This document shows positions 45,860 to 56,268 of a DNA stretch of 64,000 nucleotides, in pieces. The notes beneath the pieces were generated by a model. That model was not told the origin of the DNA, did no database searches, and saw only the letters and a program-made list of their open reading frames with translations. A program made the translations under genes and the position numbers. Within the stretch, counting starts at the first letter, position 1. Each line of letters begins with the position of its first letter. The DNA comes from Gonatopus flavifemur (lineage: Eukaryota > Arthropoda > Insecta > Hymenoptera > Dryinidae), in assembly GCA_018340375.1 (NCBI GenBank), contig JAFFJZ010000010.1, positions 9,052,001-9,116,000 on the forward strand. Reading direction: 5' to 3'.

Positions 45860-46310
45860 TGACAATACAGGTTCATCGATATTGTCAGTACTGATAGTGT
45901 TGTACCTCCAGTACTGCACGGAAAGACCAGGTCTATTAATATTTAGGAAGAATTTATCAACGTTCAGCGAAATGACAATCAAAATATTAACAGTTCATAG
46001 TTTCATTGATATTTTTCACAATGAAACTATCAATTGTTAATACATCGATTACGAATTTTTAGTAGACTCACTACGAATATTTTGCAGGGATCCTCGTTTT
46101 CCCTGAATTGACAGTCATTTTTCTGAATATTAATAGACCCGGTCTTTCCGTGTGGGTCTTATTCCAAACATTGTTCTTGATTTGACTCCCGGGCAGTACG
46201 GTAAAATCAACTGGTCTTGGTCCGGCTGTTTATATTTGTGAGCGCTAGTAAGTTCGGCAACGGTACTGCACCAACGAGGGGCCAGGTCTCAATTTTCACA
46301 TGAGCGCCGA
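45860..46310. repeat. Family E repeat, interrupted
   Basis: 45880-45916 (TCAGTACTGATAG, CTCCAGTACTG) and 46190-46310 (GGGCAGTACGGTAAAATC, GTTTATATTTGTGAGCGC, CACATGAGC) correspond to 63510-63690 (AGGTCAGTACTGTCAAATC, GTTTATATTTGCCAACGC, CACATGAG). A foldback splits the copy. Confidence 0.65.
45917..46153. repeat. Foldback nested in family E
   Basis: Ends CACGGAAAGACCAGGTCTAT and ATAGACCCGGTCTTTCCGTG pair and continue into TAATATTTA / TGAATATTA. TG lies outside both ends. The interior has AGTTTCATTGATATTTTTC facing ATGAAACTATCAATTG. Confidence 0.85.
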
Positions 46311-47050
46311 CTGAAATGAGCATATTGTCTTCATTCAAAAACAATGTTCTCAAACTAGCAAAATATGAAATATGAATTTATTCGATTCAATATCTGCTGA
46401 TTTCAATCATTTCAATCACAGAGAAATAAAACTTATTGAAAACCACAGAGGTTGAAGAGAATACTTCATCTGTGCGGCAAGAAAAACAACCTTCGTAACA
46501 TCAGACTTTGAGTTTATAATTAATGAACAGCAGAGTAATATTTTTTTGATAAATAAGTCTAATCGATTGTGCACTCATGTATGATTGTGTTAATTACGAA
46601 TGATCTTTTGAAAAACAGCATAAGAATTATCCCAGAGCAGTAGAGAGGGAATGAAAAGTGAAGAACAACGACCTTGTCTGTAATAGTGCAATACGTATAA
46701 GACTGACCCACTTCGACCACTTTTTACCATTCACCTGTCTCCAATAACCTTAGTCTACGTTAGGCTCAAACTTTGTATGATTATTTCCTTGTGGAAAATT
46801 GTATTTATCTCTTCCAATACATTTCATACATTCTAAGCATTGCAGAGAACTTGTCTTTATAAGAAATGAAGCGAGTAATTGATATTTCAAAATATTCATT
46901 ACATTTAATAGGTATCTCAAGATATCTTGCAAAGAAAAAGTTCCTGAAGATATTTTATAGTTTTCTTAATCGTTCTTTGTTGTTCATTGTTCTGAATTAT
47001 TGTTTCGATTGCATCTTCAAGATTCTTTATTCCGCAAGAACAACGGTGCT
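46311..47050. other. No gene seen
   Basis: AT-rich; frames 46750-46932 (-) and 46866-47063 (+) are unsupported. No repeat was recognised. Confidence 0.35.
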
Positions 47051-47054
47051 AAGT

Positions 47055-47270
47055 GAGATATAAGTTAAGAGGGTACCAATGTTGTGAGGCTAGAAAATTG
47101 ATTCTTCTTGACAAATTATTCGAAAATAATTTTAAAATTAATCAAAATATCGCTTCACACAGATTTTTTTCAGTCGGCTTGAATGGTTTTATGCATAGCA
47201 ATATTTTCATTATATTGCTGCATGTTTTTATGATTTGGGAACAAATGTTCCCTTGAAAAGGCTGGAGGGT
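47055..47270. repeat. Diverged relative of the 18510-18757 element
   Basis: TTGACAAATTATTCGAAAAT and CAAAATATCGCTTCAC match TGTGACAAATTACTCGAAAA and CAAAATATCGCTTCG at 18577-18631. GGTACCAATGTTG and AAGGCTGGAGGGTCG may be the decayed ends. Confidence 0.55.
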
Positions 47271-47296
47271 CGAAAGAAGTTTTTAAAAATTACGTA

Positions 47297-47795
47297 CCCT
47301 GGTGAAAATGGAAGCAGAAAGGAAAAGTAAATGAAGCGTATGCTGGAAAGTAACAGAAAAGTTAATGAAAAGTATACGGAGCCTCAACGAAAGGTGTAAG
47401 AAGAGTATGTGAAGCGGGAATTGAAACAAACAAAGCGTATATAATCGAAAGAAAAAAAATTAAACTTCTTTGCGGGAATCGAACCAGGGACTTCCATCAT
47501 AGTGTAAGAGGGTTTTATCAACTAAGCTATAGACCGCCGTTGGCATTGCCTGCTTAAAAACATCATTTGAACTTAGAATAGATATAATTCGCACACGCTT
47601 GATGTAACCTACAGTTACGTCACATGAAGCGTGTTTAAAACGGGATCAAAAGCTTATGGAGCGTATGTGGAACGTATGATTCCATCACTTTACAGCAAAC
47701 GAGCATCACACGCTCCAGGAAGAGGGAATTGAAACATTTTCCGCTTCATATGCACTTCCGTTGCGTTTTCTGTATACGCTTCATTTTCACCAGGG
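47297..47795. repeat. CCCTGGTGAAAAT-ended element, copy 2, TA-flanked
   Basis: Ends CCCTGGTGAAAAT and ATTTTCACCAGGG with TA directly outside each. The interior repeats GAAGCGTATG and GGAGCGTATG words and holds a tRNA-like head at 47469. The 103-codon frame 47690-48001 (-) crosses its right boundary and is not a gene. Confidence 0.8.
47469..47545 (-). repeat. tRNA-like head within a MITE
   Basis: On the minus strand TATAGCTTAGTTGATAAAAC matches a tRNA A-box and D-loop, and GGTTCGATTCC is a perfect B-box. The T stem has two mismatches, the acceptor stem does not close and no good anticodon arm forms. A decayed tRNA gene or a SINE head distinct from copies 1-3. Confidence 0.6.
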
Positions 47796-47799
47796 TATT

Positions 47800-48010
47800 C
47801 ATGTATAAATTGAAACTTGGCCCAATATTCCGACAGTACTGTTGCTGGAATTATCAATATTGGAATATATTTGACGATTCGTTTTGCATGAGGTCTAGTA
47901 CTAGGTGAAGTTTTGAAACCTAACTCTGGACAAAGGCGTTTCAGCGTACCGGCAGAACGGATGGTCGCCGAGTAAACCCGTTTCAAGGTATCGGTTTCCA
48001 AGGTTCAAGT
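47800..48010. repeat. Family E-related fragment
   Basis: GGCCCAATATTCCGACAGTAC, GTTGCTGGAATTATC, TTTTGCATGAGGTC and ACCGGCAGAACGG resemble the reverse order of the 63500 copy. Ends are not defined. Confidence 0.4.
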
Positions 48011-48049
48011 TTTTGATCGTTATGTTCCAACTGGAACCATTCTCATACC

Positions 48050-48330
48050 CGTGTGGAAATTTTTCCGGGCTGAGACCTGGGCTAGGTTTATAATCCCTAT
48101 TTAAAATGTGGCCCTGGTTAGGACACCTGGATTGGCTCCAACTTGGGGTGTTACGCTTTTTAATCTAGGCCCCGTAATGGTTCCCAAACTTGCCCCACAT
48201 AAAGAATTCAACTTGGGCCAACTTCATTTTAGCCCATATGAATTTCAAAATTTCATCCTGCACTGGGCCCCAGGATATTCGGGTGATATTCCTCGGATAA
48301 AAGACAAATGAATTTGCTCCAGCAAAATGT
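48050..48330. repeat. Family F-related fragment
   Basis: GTGGCCCTGGTTAGGACACC, TTGGCTCCAACTTGGGG, CTTGGGCCAACTTC and GGGCCCCAGGATAT words. The 67-codon frame across it is not supported. Confidence 0.45.
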
Positions 48331-48359
48331 TCTTTGACGATTAGCTTTTGATAGATCTA

Positions 48360-48608
48360 CACTGAGAAAAAAAACTTGTAAAATTCACATCTTAATGAGT
48401 AAATATATGGATGATTTAGAATTCAGTGCAAGCGACCACAATTTTAGTTGATTTTACAACAACGGATGTGAAATATACCACAGCTGATGTGCATCTCACT
48501 TTCCCTGCGGTGAAATTAGCTAGAATTGTGGTAGCTCGCACTACATTTTTGAATCATCCATATATTTACTCAACAAGAGGTAAAATTTACAACTTTTTTT
48601 TCTCGGTG
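48360..48608. repeat. Foldback with long imperfect arms
   Basis: Left CACTGAGAAAAAAAACTTG and right AACTTTTTTTTCTCGGTG pair; AAATATATGGATGATT pairs with AATCATCCATATATTT; CGACCACAATTTTAG with CTAGAATTGTGGTAG. TA is on the left and TG on the right. The frame 48426-48665 follows the arms. Confidence 0.85.
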
Positions 48609-48871
48609 TGTGCTTCATGTAAAATCACCATCACAATACCCTTACGGGGCCCGGACATACTTTAGGATGCCCTGAATTGATTTCCACACGGGCAATTATT
48701 TATAAACTATATCGAATTATACATGAATTATGTATAATTTTGAAATTTTTGTAATCATGGGAGTCTAAGGTGAGAAATGTGCCGAGAGTCTTGAGGAGTC
48801 TCGACACGATCCCGTCGACGACCTGGACTGCCACGGGGCGTCTCATCTACGGCAAAATTTTTATCTTCATA

Positions 48872-49099
48872 CACGAAAAAAAGAATAATTTAGCTGCAGC
48901 ACCCAAGTGACTAGCACGGACATGGACAGCCATTAAATTAGCTCCTGCAGCTAAATTTTAGCTGTTATAGCAAAAAAATTTGCATTTGTAGCTAATTTAT
49001 TTGCGGTGGTAGCTAAAATTTAGCTGCGGGAGCTAATTTAATGGCTGTCCGTGTCTGTGCTAGCCATTTAGCTGCTGTAGCTAAATTATTTTTTCCGTA
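48872..49099. repeat. Family A foldback, copy 3, TA-flanked
   Basis: Ends CACGAAAAAAAGAATAATT and AATTATTTTTTCCGTA, TA outside both. Arms carry CTAGCACGGACATGGACAG and its complement, as in the copies at 10147 and 20762. Confidence 0.9.
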
Positions 49100-49105
49100 T
49101 ATGCC

Positions 49106-49200
49106 CGAGTAGAAAATTTTCCAAAATTATATGTAACTTATATATAAATTACATCATTTTGTATATAATATAGTTATACAATAATGCTGAAATCTTTCCT
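49106..49200. repeat. AT-rich CCCGAGT-ended fragment
   Basis: CCCGAGTAGAAAATTTTCC leads into TATATAAATTACAT words as in 13803-13924. The right end, CTTTCCTCCTCGG, is only weakly complementary. Confidence 0.4.
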
Positions 49201-49301
49201 CCTCGGATATATACCTTGCTTGAAGTCTGTTTTTGTAATCTTAGGGGTTTCAGATCAGGAATGCGCGCCTTCGTCGTGAACGGGCCTAACTCTGGTGATG
49301 A

Positions 49302-49658
49302 TCACCTAATATCCATTGATTCGATCCATTTTGGCTGAATACTTTGGCGTAATCTTAGGTTCATCCAGGTGGTGCTCACACAGCACCACGTGTTGTCTGG
49401 GATGACCATGAAATATTCAAAAACCGTAGGGGAGGTTTTCTGAACGTTCAGGAAACGTTCTAAAAACACATTTTGCTGTTCTATCGGCATGAGTTTCTGA
49501 GTGTCGATCGTTATGACTTTGGCAATTTTCGAGATCAATTTTTGCATAATATTTGTCAGACCAGCAACGGTCGAATTGCTTCCGCCAGAATTGAGCATAT
49601 AAATCCTCCCCAGTGTTAAAACAAGAAAAGGTCGGGAGAGTCCAGGGCTATTTTGCAA
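49302..49658 (-). CDS. Unsupported-to-weak hypothetical frame, 118 codons
   Basis: Reads from MQNSPGLSRPFLVLTLGRIY through a moderately helical middle (SKIAKVITIDTQKL, about residues 43-56) to a stop at 49302. Amino-acid use is not low-complexity and the DNA is not part of a repeat family recognised here. No motif, splice site or start context supports it. It could be an exon fragment or chance. Confidence 0.15.
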   Translation of the reverse strand: MQNSPGLSRPFLVLTLGRIYMLNSGGSNSTVAGLTNIMQKLISKIAKVITIDTQKLMPIEQQNVFLERFLNVQKTSPTVFEYFMVIPDNTWCCVSTTWMNLRLRQSIQPKWIESMDIR

Positions 49659-49756
49659 TGAAAGTTACGTTTATGTGTATCTCAGAAAAAAACCATCCTG
49701 ATTTTTATCCGGGGAAGTTGATATATGTGAAAGAAGTGTCATTTTTCAAGCGACCG

Positions 49757-49825
49757 GCGGTGACTTAAGTGATAGGACGAGGGATTCCGGTCCCCACAAC
49801 CCGCATTCAATCCTCGTAGGAGTGA
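49757..49825 (+). repeat. tRNA-like SINE head, copy 4
   Basis: GGTGACTTAAGTGATAGGAC (A-box region) is followed by GCATTCAATCCTCG (degenerate B-box). GTGACTTTTTTTATT just downstream (49822-49836) would be a pol III stop. Related in layout to copies 1-3 but more diverged. Confidence 0.45.
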
Positions 49826-49837
49826 CTTTTTTTATTA

Positions 49838-50966
49838 CCCTTGCTGGAGATGAATTTTCATTAGTAGTTGATTCAATTCAACTAAGTATTTTGTTGCACC
49901 TATTCAATTCAATATTTCATAGTTCCCGGAAACTTTTCCTCTAAATGTGCAAACATCATGCATAGTTTTTGTATGCCCATTTGCCCATCTCCAAATACAA
50001 TATATGTTGAGTTTAAACTTGATCTAATTTTTTACGATAGACTATTGAAAATAATACAATTGTTGTATTTCATTGGAACTAATATCATATCGAATTTCCT
50101 GGCGTTGTGTTCCGTCCTTCGTGACTAGAAATCCTTTTCATTGTAATCGAAAGCAGGCACTTTAGTGATTAAGCTGTGCAAGGATCTTACGGTAAAGGGA
50201 ACTCCTAACAATACCCTAACAATTTTTTTTCCTTCTTTCGTATTCTCTTGCTCCGTTCGGATTGAATCGATAACTCTCCTGTTTTCGATTATTCTATAAC
50301 TGTCTCTTATCAATTTAGAATTGAGAATCGACTGAATTGAACTAAAAGTGGTAACAAATGAAAAAAAAATCCTCCGATTGGGAGTAATCGTATCATTTCT
50401 TCTATTCTTATGGTGTTTCGAATTGTTTGAAATCATATAATTATCTATAATTGCAACTCTGAGCACATTATTTCATATATATATTTTTATCGGGGGAAGG
50501 TTTTCACCGATGTCTTCGTATTCAATTTGCAAATCAAATCTGAAATTCTCACTTTTCCTTTCTTCTCAATCAAAATATTTGCTAGTTTCATATTTTTCAA
50601 CAAGAAAACATTTCCTCACGGATCACCAAGTACTTCAATCAAAACAAGGAAGAAGAGAAAGGCAACGATCCTCACACGATTGAACATTATTATATACTTT
50701 GTGAAAATTATTTATTGTTATTGTTCGAAACGTGCCAAATCATGAAACATACATTAGATACGGCATATTTACGGATTCACTCATCGTGATTCTTGAAGAG
50801 TACAATTTTTCTGGTAGAAAAATTTTATTCAATTTTATTCACTTTCGAATGAAATCCAGTAAACTACGATATAAATAAAATTCGATTTCTATTCAGTTCA
50901 CAGAACGTTAAGATGAGGGTTTTATTCACTCAAAGTGTAATTCTAAATGTGTCCCTAAAATTTCAG
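49838..50966. other. Quiet DNA upstream of the exon pair
   Basis: The 113-codon minus frame 50125-50466 and 50527-50745 (+) lack support. TATAAATA at 50871-50878 lies about 22 nt before a TTCAGTT-type initiator near 50894, just upstream of an ATG at 50913; see the next entry for this alternative start. Confidence 0.4.
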
Positions 50967-51158
50967 AAGCAAATTCAAAATATTCTCGGAATTACAGAAG
51001 AAATAGTGAGCAAGCGTCGAGCAGGTTTACGAGCGGCCCGCGGCATCGCTCGGAGTAAAGAAGCCCGCAGACTCGAACATCTGGGCGAAAATCAGTTTTT
51101 TGAAGAGTCTGAAGGGCTACTCTATGGAGCAGGAATCACTGATGAGCATATTAATGCG
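50967..51158 (+). CDS. Penultimate coding exon of an unidentified gene
   Basis: The exon begins after TTTCAG (50961-50966) and ends at a perfect GTAAGT donor (51159-51164). It is exactly 64 codons, phase 0 at both ends. The peptide starts KQIQNILGITEEIVSKRRAG, has a basic RAARGIARSKEARR segment (about residues 22-35) and ends GAGITDEHINA. Codon composition turns GC-rich inside and AT-rich outside, as for a conserved exon. The frame is also open upstream to ATG 50913 behind a TATAAATA box, so a short first exon of 82 codons is an alternative; the abrupt composition change at 50967 favours the acceptor. I do not recognise the family, and no membrane segment or catalytic motif is visible. Confidence 0.6.
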
Positions 51159-51526
51159 GTAAGTTCAAGAAAATTACGATTTTTTATATACGAAAACTTT
51201 GACGCGCGATTTCTCGGTTTTTCATTTTTACGATTTTTCCTAATCGGCGGGAAAGATAGAGGAAAAATGAAACGTCCTATCGAAACGAGATGAAATAGAA
51301 TGTATTCGGGATTAAATTCTCTTTTAGTTGAACCTAAGAAACTTTAAGAAAGTTAAGATCAACCCACTTTTTAAACAATCTAAAGTGAATTTTTTTTCCA
51401 AAACATTGAATTCTTTTTTCAATTTGCGAAAAATTGTTGAATTTTTCACTTCTTGTTGAATTTTCTTGATTTAACTAGAAGCTATACGATTGAGGAATAA
51501 AAATTTTTTTGGGTTCTTTGTTTCAG

Positions 51527-51610
51527 ATGGGAATTGCGACCTGCATCTTTCCCGCCGCACGACAAATGCATACCCGAGGCGCCTCGGCGGAATGCTTGTA
51601 CCAAGCATAA
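51527..51610 (+). CDS. Terminal coding exon of the same gene
   Basis: After TTTCAG (51521-51526) the frame continues in phase 0: MGIATCIFPAARQMHTRGAS and then AECLYQA and TAA. The 27 codons are GC-rich (GCC, CGA, GGC, TCG) while the flanks are AT-rich. The intron of 368 nt and the nearby poly(A) signal support a 3'-terminal exon. Joined to the previous exon it gives a 91-residue C-terminal tail. Minus-strand frames 51471-51896 and 51482-51688 overlap and are shadows. Confidence 0.55.
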   Translation: MGIATCIFPAARQMHTRGASAECLYQA

Positions 51611-51662
51611 TATGACATGTATCTTGATGAAAAAATTTGAGAAGACTGTTGAAATATATAAC

Positions 51663-51668
51663 AATAAA
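51663..51668 (+). promoter_or_regulatory. Polyadenylation signal AATAAA
   Basis: AATAAA lies 53 nt after the TAA of the terminal exon, the usual place for a short 3' UTR. Cleavage would then fall around 51680-51700. The motif is common in AT-rich DNA, so its weight comes from position. Confidence 0.5.
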
Positions 51669-51828
51669 CCCTGAAAGTTCCGTTTCAATCGGACATTTCT
51701 TTCCTTCCCAAAATAATTCTCGAAAAAATCGATTTTTCGAAACCCCTAAAGCAGGCTCCCCCCTTAAGTAATGATAAAAATGTTCAGAAAGAATTATATA
51801 AAAATTCTTTACAGTGTATGTGTAACCC

Positions 51829-52612
51829 ATGCAGGTATTGCCAAGACTGAAAATAACCCAACCTTGTCCCAAGGTTGGCGGATATGTCAGAAACAAAACT
51901 CCGTCAAGAATAATTGACCCAATATTGTTCCATGATTGTCCCGATTGTTGTTCCCAATGGATAGTCAGTCATGGTAGGTTTGTTAATATTTTTGAAATGC
52001 TCACAAAATTTGGTACAATGTTTATACATACTGACTGAATTTTGAATTTACAATGGCTGAAGACTTGGGGATAATCATCGGGCCAGAGCTGGCCCGATCC
52101 TCCTGCCATAATTAATCCTACACACTGAAGAGAAACCATCAGTTTTTTGGGTGACTCTGGGGATTCCAATGTTTGATTACTTACGGGATCGGATCATGAT
52201 AAGATTTATGTTATGGGATTTCAGTAAGGTTTTATTAGTTTAGTTTGAGCATAATTCGACAATAGAATCAAAATTGATTTAAATATCAAAGTACGCAAAT
52301 GTTCCAATGATCATACAAGCTTGTCCCAGATTTGTCACATTTTTTCTATCGATTTGAGACAATTCGTGTACGGTATTCTGAGGGAGAAAGTCATGAACTG
52401 AAATATGAATCAATTACTTTTTTCATCCATATCTACGATCAAAGAAGCATTGGCCGATGCTTGGTAAATGAATTAAACCGGGCCTGGCAAAACTACTGGC
52501 CCAAGCTTGTCTTGATCTTATTATTCCCAAGCCTCGGCCAAGTTTGGTAAATTGTTCAAGACAATTACCGCCAGGTCTTGTGCCAGGCTTGGTCCATACA
52601 CACATGGGAAAT
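51829..52612 (-). repeat. Family F repeat, long copy in inverse orientation
   Basis: Read on the minus strand it starts CCCATGTGTGTATGGACC and follows the same block order as 43930-45145 and 30870-31707, ending near CAATACCTGCATGGG. It lacks the ATATATGG insertion and a segment around it. Frames 51829-52038, 51969-52169, 52332-52550 and 52423-52605 are repeat sequence. Confidence 0.75.
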
Positions 52613-53369
52613 CATTATGATGAAGGTGAACTACTAGCTTTTGGGCTGCCAGTTTCAACTTCATATTGCTATGAACGCATTCAAAGATATTGAAATTTCT
52701 AAATTCCCCCGAACTTAAAGTTCCGCTGAATCGAATTGAATTTTATTTCCACAAGTACATCGCTGATATCGATTGCCATCAGCTCTCAGTGTCATTGAGA
52801 ATATATTATCTAATCGCGGTTCATTATAATTAATCTTGGTAAAGTATGTTACTATCACTACACGATCCAAATTTACATGTTGCCAATGGTTTTCGTCGCA
52901 TAAAAATAACATCTACTGGCATAGGGAATGTTTGAGATACAAAATTTTTTAAAAGAATGATGATAATGTGGTTGGATGTATTCAAATTCTTGCAACTTCT
53001 TATTTTTCATTGTCAAAAAATTATCGGACGCTTTCCCTTATTTCAATGGTGAATTTCGTTCCAACATCGTGGGGGTATTATTTTCTCACCCAAAATATAG
53101 AATTTTCTTTTACTTCGAGGAACTATTCTGGCGTTTGGATGTTCAATCTTTTCAAACGTAGGGAAATGATCCACCAAAACATGTTGAAAAGTTCCCTATG
53201 TATGCTGAAACCATGGTTTTCCATTCCACGAATGTTCAATGAATTTGTAAATGTCCACAGTTTCATTTTAGGTTTATCGAACGTTTGTTGAACGTTCGTG
53301 TTCTCTTGGGTTATATTCAGATATCTTGGAATATGAATAAATTACTTTTTTCATCCGTATCTGCGAGCA
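52613..53369. other. No gene seen
   Basis: GGGCTGCCAGTTTCAACTTC at 52646 recalls the 12769 foldback. The 107-codon frame 52968-53291 (+) is without motif; part (AAACGTAGGGAAATGATCC) is not repeated elsewhere in the window. Nothing else was noticed. Confidence 0.35.
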
Positions 53370-53545
53370 AAGAAGCATTGATTGATATTTGGTAAATGAA
53401 TTGGACCGGGCCTGGCAGAACCACTGGCCCAAGCTTGTCCTTAACTTATCATTCCCAAACCTGAGCCAAGTTTGGTGAGTTGTTCAAGACAAGCTTCGGC
53501 AGGTATTGTGCCAGGCTTGGTCCATACACACATGGGAGAATAACT
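53325..53545 (-). repeat. Family F repeat, partial copy
   Basis: On the minus strand CCATGTGTGTATGGACC, AAGCCTGGCACAATACCTGC and AAGCTTGGGCCAGTGG follow in order, ending near AAGTAATTTATTC. Same orientation as 51829-52612, and corresponds to its first third. Confidence 0.7.
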
Positions 53546-54861
53546 CACTTTTCACATTCATGAAATCTCACTGTCATTCATCATCATCATCATCTCATTT
53601 CTCTTCATTATGATGATACTAGCGAATATAGCACTAACCAAACTGTTTCTTTCGTCAAAATATTCACAAGAGTCATCATAAAACTGAGTAATTCTCATTT
53701 AAACACTCACGTTAGTATCAAAATCACGTAACTCAATGAAAATTAGTTTTTTTAATTGCTTCAATTCCGAATAATCAAAATTAAAAAGCTTGACTAGAGT
53801 CCCGGCGTCAGTATCTTTCCAAGATAAACGACTGTAATCGAAAACTGATATTCGACTTTATCCCAATCACAAGAGACACCCATGGAGCACAAGCGTGACA
53901 ATAATCACGCAATCTCATACGTTCCTTAATTCACTTCAAACATCAACCAAATCCATACATTGACTTGCATTATTTTGAAAACTTCATCTCAAAAATACAG
54001 CTTGTTCTGAAACTTTCTCAAGAATATTCCAAAACATTTGAAATAAATAATCATATTATAAGAAGGGCCGGAATTGGAAAATGATTTTTCTAAACGGATA
54101 ATACCTGTAATAATGAACGCATCGCCGCCGGAACAAACTCATTAAAGACATAACGACACGACAGAAGAAAACAAAACACTTAATTTTCATCGATCACTGT
54201 TATTTCGCTTTGTCCCAATTACAATATTTATACAATAATAATAATAATAATAATAACAATAACGAGAAAAACTACACGGCACTTGTATTGATTTTTCTTC
54301 TTCCCCGTTTTCTACGGAGACGCCCTATGACAAAGGTGAAATCTCGATTTTGAATTCGCATATGCACAAATTTACTGCCGTGTCTCCACTCGCGATCGCA
54401 CATTTGTCAGGTACACTAATGAGAGATCTTCGGCAAAGAAAAAAGAGAGAGAAAAAAATTCTCAACATCACTATCTTATCTCGGCGCAACGTTGTCGTTG
54501 TCGTCGTTGTCGTCGTCGCTGCCACACTGCTTTCATTGTCATTTTTTATATTTTAATATCTGTATTTGTAATATGCGCGTGTATACACGCACTGTACCGA
54601 GATATCAAGAGTTATTATTATAATAATAAAAAAGAGATTTGAAGAACCATGAAAGAGGGGAAAGAAAATAAGAACTCTGCGTCTTTTTTCCTGCTCGATG
54701 TGAGGCTCTGATTCGAATAGCCCAATTATTTTTGCGATTTTATTCCCCCGAAAGATGAAGCGACATGGAAGGAGGAAGAAGGGTGCCCAATCTTATGTTA
54801 TGTAGTTATGTAGTTCTCTTTACAAACCATACCATACATTGAGATAAATTTTACTGCCTAT
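53546..54861. other. Quiet DNA with microsatellites
   Basis: (ATA)n at 54236-54258 and (GTC/GTT)n at 54490-54518. 54290-54530 has raised GC with CpG words (GGAGACGCCC, CTCGCGATCGC), which could be a transcription start region on either strand; the poly-Thr frame 54325-54525 (-) is the microsatellite and has no ATG. No supported gene. Confidence 0.4.
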
Positions 54862-55183
54862 CAGGTGTCTGCGAGCACTCGCAATTACCAAGTATTTTCG
54901 AATCGAGTTGAGTACTTTCTGCTACTCGAAGTTATTCGAACTACTCAGAATTACTTTTGAGTAATTCGTTAATTTTCTCAAATTTCTAGAAATCCTACAG
55001 ATCTTTCTTTGATCAACTTTCATTCATTATTTTCTTCATTTTTTCTGAAGGCGTAATTATTTTGTAACTAAACACTATTTGTTTCGTAATAAAAAATAAT
55101 TGACTCATTTATTGCTCAATGCATTAGTCCATAACATTTGTCGAATAAGCAACAAGGGAGTTATTTTTTTTGTGATTCATATT

Positions 55184-55550
55184 CGCCCTCTAAATCCGAA
55201 AGAGTGAAAAATCACGTGTTTCACTCCACTAAGTCTCAGAAGTGAGCCAGTCCCCTTCGAGTGGAATTTTCACTCGTTTCGAGTGAACTCTCACTCTGTT
55301 AGAGTGAAAAAATGACTCTAGGAATCCGTGGTGAAAATCCAAAAGTGGAGGAAGCGGATATCGAAACAAATGAAACGTGAAAATGTTCCAATTCCCTCAT
55401 AAATTACGCTGAGGTGAGTCTTCATTTTCACCAGGGATTTGAGTGGCTGGGAGTTTCTAACCTCAAATCTTTGAATATCACTCTAAAACAGTGGAAATTT
55501 CACTCACTTTTGGCTGGCTGAAGAGTGAAATCTCACTCTAAAAATTTATA
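55184..55550. repeat. Family H repeat, copy 3, interrupted
   Basis: CCCTCTAAATCCGAAAGAGTG to AGAGTGAAATCTCACTC, with AAGTGAGCCAGTCCCCTTC and CACTTTTGGCTGGCTGAAG inside, almost as in 59938-60187. A 111-bp element is inserted after GACTCTAGGAAT. Confidence 0.8.
55326..55436. repeat. CCCTGGTGAAAAT-type element, copy 3, nested
   Basis: Ends CCGTGGTGAAAAT and ATTTTCACCAGGG. AT lies on both sides; removing the element and one AT gives GGAATTTGAGTGGC, matching the uninterrupted GAATTTGAGTGGC in the 59938 copy of family H. This shows a 2-bp duplication. Confidence 0.8.
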
Positions 55551-55926
55551 TTTAAATATTTGATGCATAATTTGTTTAAATTTTCGATGAATATATTCTC
55601 TTTTTCTTCTAAAAATTACATGTATTTATTAATCAATTCATTATAAACCCTTAGAAAATATATACACTGAAAATAAAGTGCATAAATATTTCTATAAACC
55701 CATTGTTCCTTTTTCAATATTATGATTACAATTCGTCTCCATTCCATCATGCATTGCAATATGTACAAATTGATGGTTTGAAAATATATCAATTATATTG
55801 TTCATATCTGAAATTATTTTACATTGAATTATTGATCTTATTTCTTTGAAATAATTCAGCAGGCCTTTTAGTTACACATTGTCCAAACTTCGATGGAAAA
55901 TATTTGGATGATATTAAAATCATTAA

Positions 55927-56268
55927 ATGAGTCTATTGTACTTTATCTGGAATTTGTTTTGTTTGGATGAAACTTCATCAAAACTATTGAAATTTCTTGC
56001 AACTATCGATATAGAGAAAATCCTCTATTCTTCAGAAAGTTTGGTGTCGCCAGATGCAAATATCAGATTATGGGAGAAACAAAAGTCAAATGAATATCCT
56101 ATAATAGCTCGATTTGCTCAAATATTCTCATCTATTCCCGCAGCTCAAGTAAGCAGCGAAAGAGCTTTCTCTGATGCAGGAAACGTTGCAACCGCCACCC
56201 GTGCTAGATTATTGACAAATCATGTTGAAGAACTATGTTTCCTGCATAACAATTTAAAAATTGAGTAA
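55927..56268 (+). pseudogene. hAT transposase C-terminal remnant
   Basis: A 113-codon frame carries the hAT C-terminal dimerisation region: LWEKQ (48-52), YPIIARFAQIF (57-67), IPAAQVSSERAFSDAG (70-85, the ER-FS-AG signature) and LCFLHNNLK (103-111). Full transposases of this superfamily are several hundred residues, so the BED finger and the catalytic DDE core are missing. Just upstream, 55865-55930 reads THCPNFDGKYLDDIKIIK in another frame and ends in TGA, possibly earlier transposase sequence displaced by a frameshift. No other frame in the element resembles the catalytic core. Confidence 0.85.

Noticed and set aside
47469..47545. Functional tRNA gene
   Set aside because: Boxes are good, but the T stem has mismatches, the acceptor stem does not close and no anticodon arm forms.
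51471..51896. 141-codon minus frame
   Set aside because: Antisense to the terminal exon and extends into a family F repeat; splice and poly(A) signals favour the plus strand.
54325..54525. Poly-Thr minus frame
   Set aside because: Microsatellite translation; the first codon is GTG, not ATG.
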